NCBI GenBank assembly: GCA_963693305.1
Contig: OY855912.1
Span: forward strand, 1,205,001 to 1,269,000
Direction: 5' to 3'
Length of the DNA stretch: 64,000 nt
From: Meandrina meandrites
Lineage: Eukaryota; Cnidaria; Anthozoa; Scleractinia; Meandrinidae
Below, piece after piece: positions 54,290-64,000 of the stretch (position 1 is its first letter; every line of letters starts with the position of its first letter). Under the pieces are notes generated by a model. The model saw only the letters and a list, made by a program, of their open reading frames with translations. It was not told where the DNA came from and did not search any database. The translations under genes were made by a program, and so were the position numbers.

Positions 54290-54852
54290 TTAAAGTGCAC
54301 CTAACCCCAAATATTTTTTTAGCCCCCCAAAACCTCCTTGTGCTCCTGATTACAACAGTGAAAAAATTATCGTCATACGAGTTGTCTTCGATTTTTTGTG
54401 AATTTTCAAACTTCGCAAAATTCGCGCCACTTTGGTTCACCGCCGAGTCCCAAGGGAAACTGGGCCCTAGTAAGGTTGTGACGTCGGCTGGGGAACCAAA
54501 TTCTCAGCTTTCGTGCCGATGGTGCGACAAATCTGCAGTTCGTGAAATTTCTCGCTTCAAAACTTCTTAGTTCGAAAATCAGCCACCGAAATAATTTAAG
54601 GCCTTCAAAAGATGTCATCAGACAACTCAGACTCGGAGTATTGGATTCCCCAGCCGACGTCACAACCTTACTAGGGCCCAGTTTCCCTTGGGACTCGGCG
54701 GTGAACCAAAGTGGCGCGAATTTTGCGAAGTTTGAAAATTCACAAAAAATCGAAGACAAGTCGTATGATGATAATTTTTTCACTGTTGTAATCAGGAGCA
54801 CAAGGAGTTTTTGGGGGGCTAAAAAAAATATTTGGGGTTAGGTGCACTTTAA
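54290..54852. mobile_element. Foldback element with TTAA ends, third member
   Basis: Long inverted arms (about 54290-54500 and 54640-54852) include AACTGGGCCCTAGTAAGGTT and its complement. The ends are TTAA-AGTGCACC and GGTGCACT-TTAA, the same terminal pattern as 3185-4010. The mirrored open frames in both strands come from the palindrome. Confidence 0.8.
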
Positions 54853-55063
54853 GAGGTTTAAAGCAGAGATAGAGGAAAGAAAATATTTTCTTCTTTTCAG
54901 CTTATACTGCTGCTCATACATGTACTTCATTATGCAAAATAGTCACTGTCTCAAAGAGACCTTTGATCAACCGCAAAACGTGTTGGCCATCTGCAAAGAG
55001 CACATGAACGATGAGAAACAGAACGTTTTCAAAAATGCCAGAAGTTATAGAAACGGAGAGTTG

Positions 55064-55266
55064 TCTAGACTGCGAGCAGTCCTTTTTTTCTTATACTCTG
55101 TTGAGCGTGAAGCGAAGTAAAAGCGCGAATGGGAAAATGGCCGTTAGAAACCTGAGGACGAAACGCGTGCATCGCCTCCAGATTTCCCACGGCCAATTTC
55201 CCATTCTCGCTCTCTTTTTTTGCTTTATGCTCGACGGACTAAGAAAAAAAAATGATCGTAGTCTAA
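55064..55266. mobile_element. MITE (TCTAGACTGC ends)
   Basis: The left end TCTAGACTGCGAGCAGTC is mirrored imperfectly by GATCGTAGTCTAA. AGAGTTG flanks it at 55057-55063 and 55267-55273. It is 203 bp, related to 44207-44378. Confidence 0.7.
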
Positions 55267-57129
55267 AGAGTTGATAAGCCGAGTTCAAACTCTCGCTCTT
55301 GTTTGGCTTGAAGCTTTCATGCACTCTCATCGACTCTCGTGCGCTATCATGAAATTTGAACGTGCTCAAATTTTTCATGAAAGTCGATGAAAGTCTTCTC
55401 TCGTTTGTAGTCACTCTTGACGGACTCTCGACGACTCTCATTCTCGTTTAACCGGAGTTGATGATAGTCGATGAGAGTTGGCGAAAACTCTTTAGAGACA
55501 ACTCGCATCACTCTCATCCTCTTTTGGCCCGGGCCTTAGTCCTGTATAAACAGGAAGTTTTCAAATACTGTGACAAGGTTATCATCCTGAGGCCGGACGT
55601 ATTGCGTCATACCCGGCAATTTGATATCTGCAAGGGTTTTGTTGTTGACTGAAACATATCATGAATTCATTGACTAAGGATAACAAAGACAGGAATTTCG
55701 CGCTGCTAAAGCTCAAATAAAACAATGTGACCACATGTTTTGAGATTATTTATACCCCCTCATTTAAGCAAACAGTGAAGTGACCAATTCGATTCAATTA
55801 ATTCAACAATGAATCTGTGACTAAGCTTAACTGCAGACTAACAAATTTAGCCTGTTTATTGGAAGTCCGCGAACTGATTGGTTCCCCCATTCTTTTCTTT
55901 TTAACAATTACACTACTCGCCCTCGTTTTCTATGAGCGAAAAGTCAACGAGGTGCAAAGTCATCGAGCGAAAAGTCATCGAGGGCGAGTAGTCTAATTGT
56001 CTTAGTAGAAACTCTAAAAGATTGCAGTTTTTTCACTTTTAACCCAAAAATCAAGAAAAATTAACTTTTTAAAAAGCAACGCTCGCATGATCGTGTTCTA
56101 TCGGCGAATAGAATTCCATGGAAGAACCAATCAGATTCGCAGATTTTCAATAGAACACGGCTTGGTTTCGACTAATTGTTATTTTAATATTTTATTTAAA
56201 AACAAAATGGCGTTCTGAGTTACTGAAGGTAAGCAAAATAGGGAAAGGTATTATTAGACTTGGACCAAAGCCGTGACCCACACGACCGGAGCAACTACCA
56301 GAGATGCGACAGTCCAGTCAGGTCTTTGAACAAATCCTCACAAGAGTACGAACCCTAAGAGTTGTCTGAAGTTGTTGTTTTGTGTTTTACATAATCGAGA
56401 AGAACTCTAGTAAACCCTGCCACAGATTCAACAGCTCTCATTGTTTTCCTGGGGAAAAATGAAACATTCATTATGCATACAGTTCATTGCTCAAAAGAAA
56501 CAAAGCCATAGTCCATTTGGGACTAACGCGCACTTCTTCAACTCACTTTTTATGTTGACACTAACATTTTATGATTTTTGTCTCCTGTTTCCTCACGCGA
56601 AAAATGGACGGAGAAGTAGGAGGAGGCTACAAAAACACGTCAAACCTAAAATAATATTAATTCTAGTTCCTATATTTTGGTGGTACAATACGGTAAAGAA
56701 AAGTATTATTTAGAACTTGGAAAAGAAGATCTTCGCGTTAATTGAGAAAAAATAACATAAATATTTGGAAAAAATCATTTAAGTGTCACTTGGTAAAGGG
56801 TCTCGTGATAGAAGAGAGGTGCTAAAAAAGATTTATTTTACAGTAGATCAAGTCGCATTGTGCTACTTTCACGTTTTGGCCCGAAAGCACATAAACAATC
56901 ACATAGAGAATATGGCCAGTTGAAAGAAAAACTCTGGAGCCATTCTTGAGCCAAGTATTATGAAGGGGGCGTTAAACCGCAACTACTGGTACGTCACTGG
57001 TGAAAACTAAACCATATTGCAGAATGCAAACAGAAAATGCCGACTTCAGTTGTTGAGCCAGTTAGTTATTGTGCAATACAAAGTTTTAACTTAAAATTAA
57101 GTTGGAATTCTCTTTTCTGCTTGACACTG
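55267..57129. other. Intergenic, mostly unrecognised
   Basis: One small inverted repeat (55905-55999: CAATTACACTACTCGCCCTC mirrored at the right end) looks like a MITE. No gene found. Confidence 0.5.
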
Positions 57130-57297
57130 TGATTAATTTGACCGCGGTTACAATAGTCACAACGCAAACAAACAAATGGCTGGACACCTTTTTTATTAAT
57201 AGCTGCACACAATGTATCCAGTACTAGTTATTATTGTTAGAAGTTATAATTTACCGTTTACACAATCTACATTGATGATAAACTAAGCCAAGCTAGT

Positions 57298-57372
57298 CTG
57301 GCCTCGTAGCTCAGTCAGTTGAGCAACAGTGATCTAATGGCGGAGGTCATGCGTTCGAATCTCACCGAGATC
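57298..57372 (+). mobile_element. tRNA-like sequence, probably a SINE head
   Basis: GCCTCGTAGCTCAGTCAGTT matches an A box, and GCGTTCGAATCTC a B box. The acceptor stem pairs poorly and the sequence continues AAAGAATTTTTCTTTGC, so a SINE is more likely than a functional tRNA. Confidence 0.6.
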
Positions 57373-57879
57373 AAAGAATTTTTCTTTGCTTGGTGTGACT
57401 TTTCATTTTCCGCTTTCTAAGACTAAAGCTCAGAAGTAAATTCCTGGTTTATTTTCCGGCACTGTTTGATCATCCTAGAGCCCATTCTCTACTTTCAAGC
57501 TAAAAGTTATAATTAATTAATCGTCTTCGTGCTGAGTAGCACGTAAGGCCTACTTTCAAGCTGAGCTAAATTCAGGTTAAATCAAGCTTCCACTTTCAAA
57601 CATGCAAAAAGTAAGGTAAACTTTATGTACAAAACAATGTTTGTGGTCACAACAAGGCTGGTTACCACAGTTAAGGCACAGAAAACTTAAATTAGTTATT
57701 CAGTTATGTAACCTCTTCTCTGTTCATTCTCACTATAGTTAAAAAATTTACGCTTCGGTGATCCAAAACAATATAAACTAACTGCAGTTATACCCAAGTC
57801 CGGAAAATTAGTTAAAAAATAAAAGGTGAGATAAAAGTATAATATATGTGGTAGGTAAAAACTATGATTGATAAGTAAA

Positions 57880-58030
57880 ACTTAGGTAAATTAATAGCGA
57901 TGTGAGTTCTTTCAAATGTGGTGGCAAATTATTAAAAGCTTGGGCTCCAAATTAAAAACAGCCGTTCTTTCCAGATTCTGCGCGGAGTTTAGGAATTAAA
58001 AGGTCTAGACCATTACGTCTACCATCACTA
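57880..58030 (-). mobile_element. Possible LINE ORF2 C-terminal scrap
   Basis: The minus strand gives, with frame changes, a stretch like FNLEPKLLINLPPHLKEL, reminiscent of the LINE motif LWNSLP. The evidence is weak. Confidence 0.3.
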
Positions 58031-58140
58031 TCACCTCCACCTCCTGTGGTTTTCAGGGGGGTCCTTTCAGGGAGTGGCACAAATTGATTATTAATAGCTG
58101 TAAAAATCTTGTTTTGTGTGGCACGTGGTTTGATTTTTTT

Positions 58141-58511
58141 CTACAGTAAGGTAATGGTCACATTACCATGACTAGCTGTATTGTAACAGCATTCGTTATG
58201 CTGATCTTTTCCTTTGTTAAAAGATCCTCCCCCTCCTCCACAGGAATTACGACTTTTACTTCCACTGCTTCCCCCGGAGTATCCTCCTCCACCTCCACCT
58301 CCACCGGCACAACCCGATCCTGCACCACCACCACCACCACCACCACCGCCACCTCCAAATCCTCCGTCCGCATTGCTTGCCTTAGATTCTCCACCCACGC
58401 CGCCCTGAAGAAATCCCTTACCCCCATCTGTGCAACAGCTTGAGTTTCTTCCACTGGAATAAAAACCGCCACCGCCACCGCCACCGCCACCGCCACCGCA
58501 ACCGCAACCGC
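58141..58511 (-). CDS. Last exon of right paralogue
   Basis: The exon is 371 nt, phase 1 to stop TAG (58143-58141). It begins GGCGCGG and continues with a long (GGN)n glycine run, FYSSGRN-type sequence, YSGGSSGSKSRNSCGGGGG and HGNVTITLL. It is 24 nt longer than its counterpart, mostly through extra glycine codons. Confidence 0.92.
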
Positions 58512-59894
58512 CTAAAAAAAGAAAATCAGTTGACTTATTCCTATATCGAAGAAATTCAAAATTTATTAGTGTTTAAAATGAAGGTTCAGTTGAATTAGTG
58601 TTCCAACGATATCACCTATATTACTGGCAAGCAAAATTTCAGCAGTTGCACCGTTAGGAATCTTAGTTTCACAACAAACTCTATTATTTACCATTCTACC
58701 ATGCTGGTTTCGAAAAACGGAAGTTTTCTAAGTTAACTTTTATCTCAGATGTGCCACTGATAAATCAATGAAGTTAATTTGAAATTATTCTTGAACACCC
58801 CTATTGTAAGCCCCTCGTTTCCGTATATAAGCCTTCCCCGCAGATAAGCTAACCTGAAAGGGGCGTTGAGCAAATGAAAGTCCTGGTTTATTTTAGGGGA
58901 AGTCTCCTTGCTGAAGAATTCGAGAAAGAAGAAGGAAACGCCGGCCTGCAAGTAAACTTAAAAAAAGAGGACTGCGTGCGGGTGTGACCCAAAGATGAAA
59001 TGAGCTGTCAGGCTACTCTACTCAACAAAGAAATTCTACAGTGGGGAAACCATCGCATCACAAGTCCCCTCTGGATCTTCAGAAATGAAACTCCTGTCTG
59101 TTGATTCCTGGAAACTGAAATCCAAAATGGTCTTACAGATAGTCCTGATTTCCGATTTCTGAAATACAAAATCTAACTGATCAGTTGACTCGATGCCTTT
59201 TGCTTTATCTTTAATTTCCTTCGCTTTCAATTAAGTTTAGAGATAACTAGATTAGATAATTTTACTTAACACAACTATTCATACTTTTTTGCCCAATGAA
59301 ATATGTTACTTGTAATATAACTGACTTAATTCGGTGTTGGGTATATTGAAAACGCTCATTACAATATACTCTCACCTGAATTATCATCAGGAGCAGACTG
59401 TGCTCCGTGTCCATTGCTCCCTCCTGACCATGAATTGTGCCCAGGATTGCCTGTTGTACGCGTGCTGGCATCACATCCTTCATTTCTTGATTCTACAGCT
59501 TTAAGACCTCCTCCGCCTCCAGCAATTATCAAAGGCGTGTTGCTTCCTCTCACTACAAATGTTCCTCCACCGCCTCCAGAACGCTTCTTGGCGTTGTTGA
59601 TTCCTCCTTCTTGACCAACAAGGATTTGAACTATTTCTCCTTTGGATAAGTTGAAAGTCCCAATCATTCTTGCACCTCTTCCTCGGTATTGACCGTTACT
59701 ACTGTTTTTACCGTACCCCCCTGCTGCTCCCACTGCTTCTATTTTGTATTCACCAGTGTACGGCACAGTCCAATGTTGAATACCGCTGGACAGTGTAACT
59801 TGACCGTCATGATCCTGACCTGTGTACTGACTACCAAGCGATGTTGGACCATATCTTCCACTGGCACCGATACTAGTAAAGACAGCAGTGAACG
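58141..59894 (-). CDS. Right paralogue, partial: ALK/LTK-type glycine-rich C-terminus
   Basis: Two minus-strand exons (59894-59376 and 58511-58141) encode a glycine-rich domain that matches the middle gene's C-terminus residue for residue over most of its length, with the same exon length (519 nt) and phases, ending VTITLL and TAG. The intron between them is 864 bp against 1632 bp in the middle gene. Upstream, discoidin exons are expected but none is recognisable between 59895 and 64000, so they lie beyond the right edge behind a long intron or are absent. Being in the same orientation, this is the upstream neighbour in a head-to-tail array. Confidence 0.87.
58455..58510 (-). repeat. GGCGGT hexanucleotide run coding for glycine
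   Basis: On the plus strand this reads (CCACCG)n. It lies at the start of the last exon of the right paralogue and is longer than the same place in the middle gene. Confidence 0.85.
59376..59894 (-). CDS. Penultimate exon of right paralogue
   Basis: The exon is 519 nt, phase 1 to 1. It reads [60 protein letters not shown] and [16 protein letters not shown]. Confidence 0.93.
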
Positions 59895-61232
59895 CTGGGT
59901 AGTTAGGACAAAAGAAAACAAATCAAAGTTCAAGACTGGTAAAAAATTTAGTACTAAATAAGGTAGCGCTGGAACCGAATTGCCACTAAACAAAGGGTGT
60001 ACCAAAAGGACAAAACTATTTGAAGACAAAAGAAAACTATTTCAGTTTCCTTTGGATGCAAATGTAAAGTCATTCTTTATTTATTCAACCAATTACTGAA
60101 CTTTGGAATAAAAAACGATAGCAAAACATGACATTTCGACAACAACATCAGTAGCTTTTCATTTCTTTTCTCCGGTCGCTATTTTGGAGGATTGTTCCAC
60201 AGCAGGGCATGCCTTTATATTCACAAACAAAGTCATGAATGTCGGCTGATTTATTCCTCACGGATCGTGTATTCATTAAGCAGAAAGACAATGACAGCTT
60301 TAATGCGCAGCTGAAAATTTTATATTGATAATTGCGCAATATAAGTTAATTATATTATTATTATTATTATTATTAACATGTCGCCATTATTAACATGATT
60401 TAGATAAAGAAAAAGAGACCGACTTTAAACAGTCAGTCAGACTCATTTCCCGCGAAACTTGTCACTTATGTGCATCCTTTTGTTCCTATGCCTTAGTTTA
60501 TTCTGATGTTACTTCACACATTCATTTCTTTACATGTATATCGCCATCAAACTTGCATTAGTGATAACGGCGGCACGCGTTGTCGTCAAAACGTCGTCAT
60601 AATTTACTATCGCTTATTTCAGTTATTCTAAAGTGTTTAACGAAATCCTCCATTATTAAATAACTGAACTGTAATATGTAGTTTTCACCAGCGATGTAAG
60701 AGCGAAGAAAAACACCAAAGTCCATACAAACACTGAGAAAGAACAAACGAAAGCACAAGGATCAAAAGGGCTACATTCTTGCGCTTTGCTTACGTCGTCT
60801 GTTAAAACCAAACTTAGCACTACCAAGAAATTCAGTCCAAATGAAGAATGAAAGCTCCAATTCCAGATGCAATTTAGTTGACATTCATTCACAATATACT
60901 GATTAAGTCGAGTGAATGCCAGTAAAAAGCGAAGAAATCGTGGCCACGGTCAAAAAATCGATTTCACTCATACTTTGTCAGTTTGAAGGCCTAGGTATGT
61001 AAGTGAAAGATATGAAGTTAGTTGTTTGAAAAACTTTAAGGTTATTGTTAGGGGCTACTGACTTTAGCAATTTTAGTGAGCTGAGTGAAAATTGCCAAAT
61101 TTAGTACTCGCTAAAATTTGTCTTGGTCACATTTAACACGCGTTAAATTTTAGCATCCCCTACCCCAATTTAACTTATAGATTGTAACCAAGGAAACTTG
61201 TTACCTGCGAATTACCACTCTTATAAAAATTA
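59895..61232. other. No recognised exon
   Basis: An (ATT)n microsatellite lies at 60349-60376. A hydrophobic 78-codon frame (60892-60656) was considered as a signal exon and not accepted. Confidence 0.5.
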
Positions 61233-61794
61233 CAGGCCTGTAGGGTGGATTCTGTTGAGGGGGGCTCTTTTATTTTTGGGAGGTATTTTTTAGCGCCGGA
61301 GGCCCTAACACGAGCGCCGAAGGTGCGAGCCTCTAGGGGGGTCTGGAGGCATGCTCCCCTGCAAATTTCCTGCATTTTGGCATCATTTTTGAGGTGGGAT
61401 GCATTTTCCTTACCGGTAAATGTTAGCTCTTTGGAAAGTAATTTTCATTCTAAAAAAATCCTGAAGTGTTCAGAAATGAGTGTGTGCATTTAGACAGTTT
61501 TCAAAACACAAATATTAAAATTACATGCAGGGTGGATGAGTGGACAAGAAATTGAAAGAAAGATGAATTATGATGAATTATCTGACATCAATCAACAACC
61601 AATCCAAAAAATTATATTGCCAAAATGTTGCGGCTTCCTCCGGTAGTCGTCCGTGTAATCGACTAGTCACAGTCTATTGATTGTTTTGTGTAATTTTTTT
61701 TTGCCTCTTCAACCTCCCAAAAATGCCAACTTCAAAAATTTAGGGGGTTCGTTCGAACCCCTCGACCTCCCCTCCCCCCCACCCTACGGGCCTG
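61233..61794. mobile_element. hAT-like TIR element
   Basis: The ends CAGGCCTGTAGGGTGG and CCACCCTACGGGCCTG are inverted repeats. It is 562 bp with no transposase frame. The target duplication is not clear. Confidence 0.65.
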
Positions 61795-64000
61795 CGCTAA
61801 TTCTTTTCCACTGACCTATAATCCAACATCCAACAGCCTAACAACGTATTTCTTTGTCACAAACCCAAAAAATAACTCTTGTACGCATTGCGTGTCTATG
61901 TTTTTTTTAGACGGGTGTCCTAAATTTTGTTATAGCGGAGCTCTCCAGGGGCCCGAAAGGCCGCAGAGCGGAGCCCCATAACTATCGTGCGAGGATAGAA
62001 AATGAGAAAACAATCCGTTTGAGTTTTCATGGTCATCGTGGCTAGCGGCATGGCTCGCGGGCGCGTGCGCCTAGCGACGACGACGACGACGTCGCCCAAA
62101 ATGGCGGCCATACTCCAGAAAAAGCTTGACCTGGGCATCTTACATGTTTGATATTGACCATCCACTTTTCGTTAAAAGTTACCTATCATAGAAGTTTGTA
62201 GGACACTGCACATTTTTTTAAATCATGTTGAAAATCGACTAGGGATATTCCATTTCGCCTACACGAATCGATTGCCTGAAAAGGCGACAAAATCTTTGGC
62301 GGTTGCTCAACCGCGGGAACTTGTGAAGAAAGTGAGCCGCAGAAAATATTTCTTCTTTATTACTTTTCACTCCATCCCTTCAGAAATTTTTTCTCACATC
62401 AAAAAAATGATCTGGACATTTCACATCAACTTAAACGAAGCCATTGCATGAAAAGGCGCCAAAATCTTTGGCACGCTGTTCACGTTTAAAGCTGAATGAA
62501 ACACGCGAAGAAAGCTGTTGAAGAACATAAATCTTCGTGGATATTTCTCGCTCTATTTACCCATCTACATCATGGAACCTTATTCCTACGAAGTAATTGC
62601 CGACTTGAACATGATATATCGGACTACAAGTTAAAAGAGCGATGTCCAGGGTTCGACCTGCGGCTGAGCAAGGCTGAAAATCACTGAATTGAGCTCAAAT
62701 AAAAAGAGTGAACTCAAAGCCGATCAAGTTCACTGAAGTGAAGGATAAAAGACTGTTAAAGGCTACACCGATGGAAAGAGAGAAATTGATCTTCGTTGAT
62801 AATTCATATAATGTATATGTCGGTGGTGTTGGAGAAAGCTTACAAAGAAATTGCCGTGTTCGTCTACGATATTATTGGGATGCTTTGAAAGCTTTGCCCT
62901 GCAGAATATACAAGCCTTCTTCAATAATGACGTAACATGCATGTAACATAGGTTGTAACCTATGTTACACTAAGCATAAGCCTAATTTTACATTGAGTGA
63001 ATTTACTTCATTTATGAACAAATTTGAAGTTGTGTCGCTTTTCAGATCTTCCGGTAAACATTTATCAAACCTGTTCGTGTTTGTACATTTTATGCAGACA
63101 TTGTTTATTAAATATTTCGTTTAGACTAGTGATGTTCACTATTGGATTTTGAAAACAAATTATTTAGCTTCACAGATCAAAATCACAATTTCGGCTCGCT
63201 TAGTGAGTGTGTTGAAATATCTTCGATGCATAAACGAATAATTCGCCGGTTTCGTGGCGAGTTACCTGTGCATGGCTGAGTGAGTTCAGACTTTACCTAC
63301 CGCATATTTATACTTGCCAGAAATGAAGAAAATTCATTCAGTTCTCTACATAAAATTCTCTAAGGTACTTAGCAACGCGTACGATAAAACAGCATTAGTT
63401 AATCATTCCACTAAACTGCAACGAAAAGAAGATGGTTCTAAAAGTCAAAACGACATTGTAAGCTCATTCTGATCATTCTAAGTTAGCGTGCACTACTTCC
63501 CAAATTACAAACTGCCACAATCAGTCTTACACAAAAGCTGCTTTAAAATGACTTACATAACCGGCACCATAAATTTTCAGAGTTTGTTTTGCCGCCTCGA
63601 TTTTCTCAGTTTGCCGTGGCGTGAGTTCAATTTTGTTTACTGTGTTTAGCAGCGAGCTCACTTTGTTTTTCTGTATTTTGTTTTTGAATTGAGTTGATTT
63701 TTTTTTGCCCTGACAGTTTTGTAGTAAATCAAAACAAGATCAATATTCTTTTTACATTGAAAAACTCATATAGGTCCTGGAGGTGTATTAATTAGTGTAC
63801 AGAAAACGTTATAAAAAGTTTAACTAACATTTGTTTTGCGCCGACGTGCGTACGTGAGGAACCCGATAAGATGCTCTCGTCAAATTCAATTTTAGAACCT
63901 GTCAGTAACAGGCTGTCACAGGAAAGAAAATTCAGACGCGACCACGAAATATATTGACGTCGCTTTCGTCAACAAAACCATGAGAGGTTTTTAGCCATGA
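61795..64000. other. No recognised gene
   Basis: Short open frames only. A 28-bp near-perfect palindrome (TGTAACATAGGTT, 2-nt loop, complement) lies at 62942-62969. Confidence 0.5.

Noticed and set aside
54295..54801. Mirrored frames on both strands
   Set aside because: Produced by the palindromic arms of a foldback element.
57298..57372. Functional tRNA gene
   Set aside because: A and B boxes are present, but the stems pair poorly and the sequence continues like a SINE.
58158..58496. Alanine/valine- and threonine-rich frames opposite or over the right terminal exon
   Set aside because: Shadows of the GGN repeat in other frames.
60656..60892. Hydrophobic 78-codon minus-strand frame followed by GACGAC|GTAAGC, possible signal exon for the right paralogue
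   Set aside because: The phase at the donor (0) does not match the phase-1 acceptor at 59894, and the hydrophobic part is not at the start.
62496..62935. Two short plus-strand frames
   Set aside because: No splice context, motif or homologue recognised.

Overview
The window is animal DNA, most likely from an anthozoan cnidarian such as a stony coral. The reasons are AT-rich introns, small phase-1 exons encoding extracellular modules, tRNA-derived SINEs, and a dense mix of CR1/L2-like LINEs, a Penelope-like element, BEL/Pao, Harbinger and many TIR/foldback elements. The species is inferred; no marker gene names it.

All host coding sequence lies on the minus strand and belongs to a head-to-tail cluster of related genes. 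The complete middle gene runs from a signal-peptide exon at 53041 to a stop at 11706. I traced 23 exons totalling 4398 nt (1465 codons plus stop), with every intron phase agreeing. The predicted product is a secreted mosaic: signal peptide, PAN/apple, EGF, two calcium-binding EGF, six F5/8 type C (discoidin) domains, and a C-terminal glycine-rich domain like that of ALK/LTK receptors, but with no kinase or membrane segment. A left paralogue contributes PAN-EGF-EGF_CA-EGF_CA exons (2239 to 251) and runs off the left edge. A right paralogue contributes only its two terminal glycine-rich exons (59894 to 58141). Flanking DNA downstream of the stops of the middle and right genes is also related, so the duplication included non-coding sequence.

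Layout: 1-2240, left paralogue with a LINE fragment, (TTATC)n tail and SINE in its introns. 2300-11700, intergenic DNA or large intron filled with TIR and foldback elements. 11706-53041, middle gene. One of its introns (18740-38396) is swollen by a nest: a CR1/L2-like LINE is split by a Penelope-like element, which is split in its RT region by about 14.7 kb carrying Harbinger remnants, a 2.1-kb TIR element with a perfect 8-bp target duplication, another LINE and a nearly intact BEL/Pao retrotransposon. 53042-58140, intergenic DNA with further TIR elements and a tRNA-like sequence. 58141-59894, right paralogue 3' end. 59895-64000, no recognised exon, a few repeats.

The host proteins probably act outside the cell in adhesion or matrix binding. 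Their modules bind carbohydrate, lipid or protein in known families, but no ligand can be read from the sequence.
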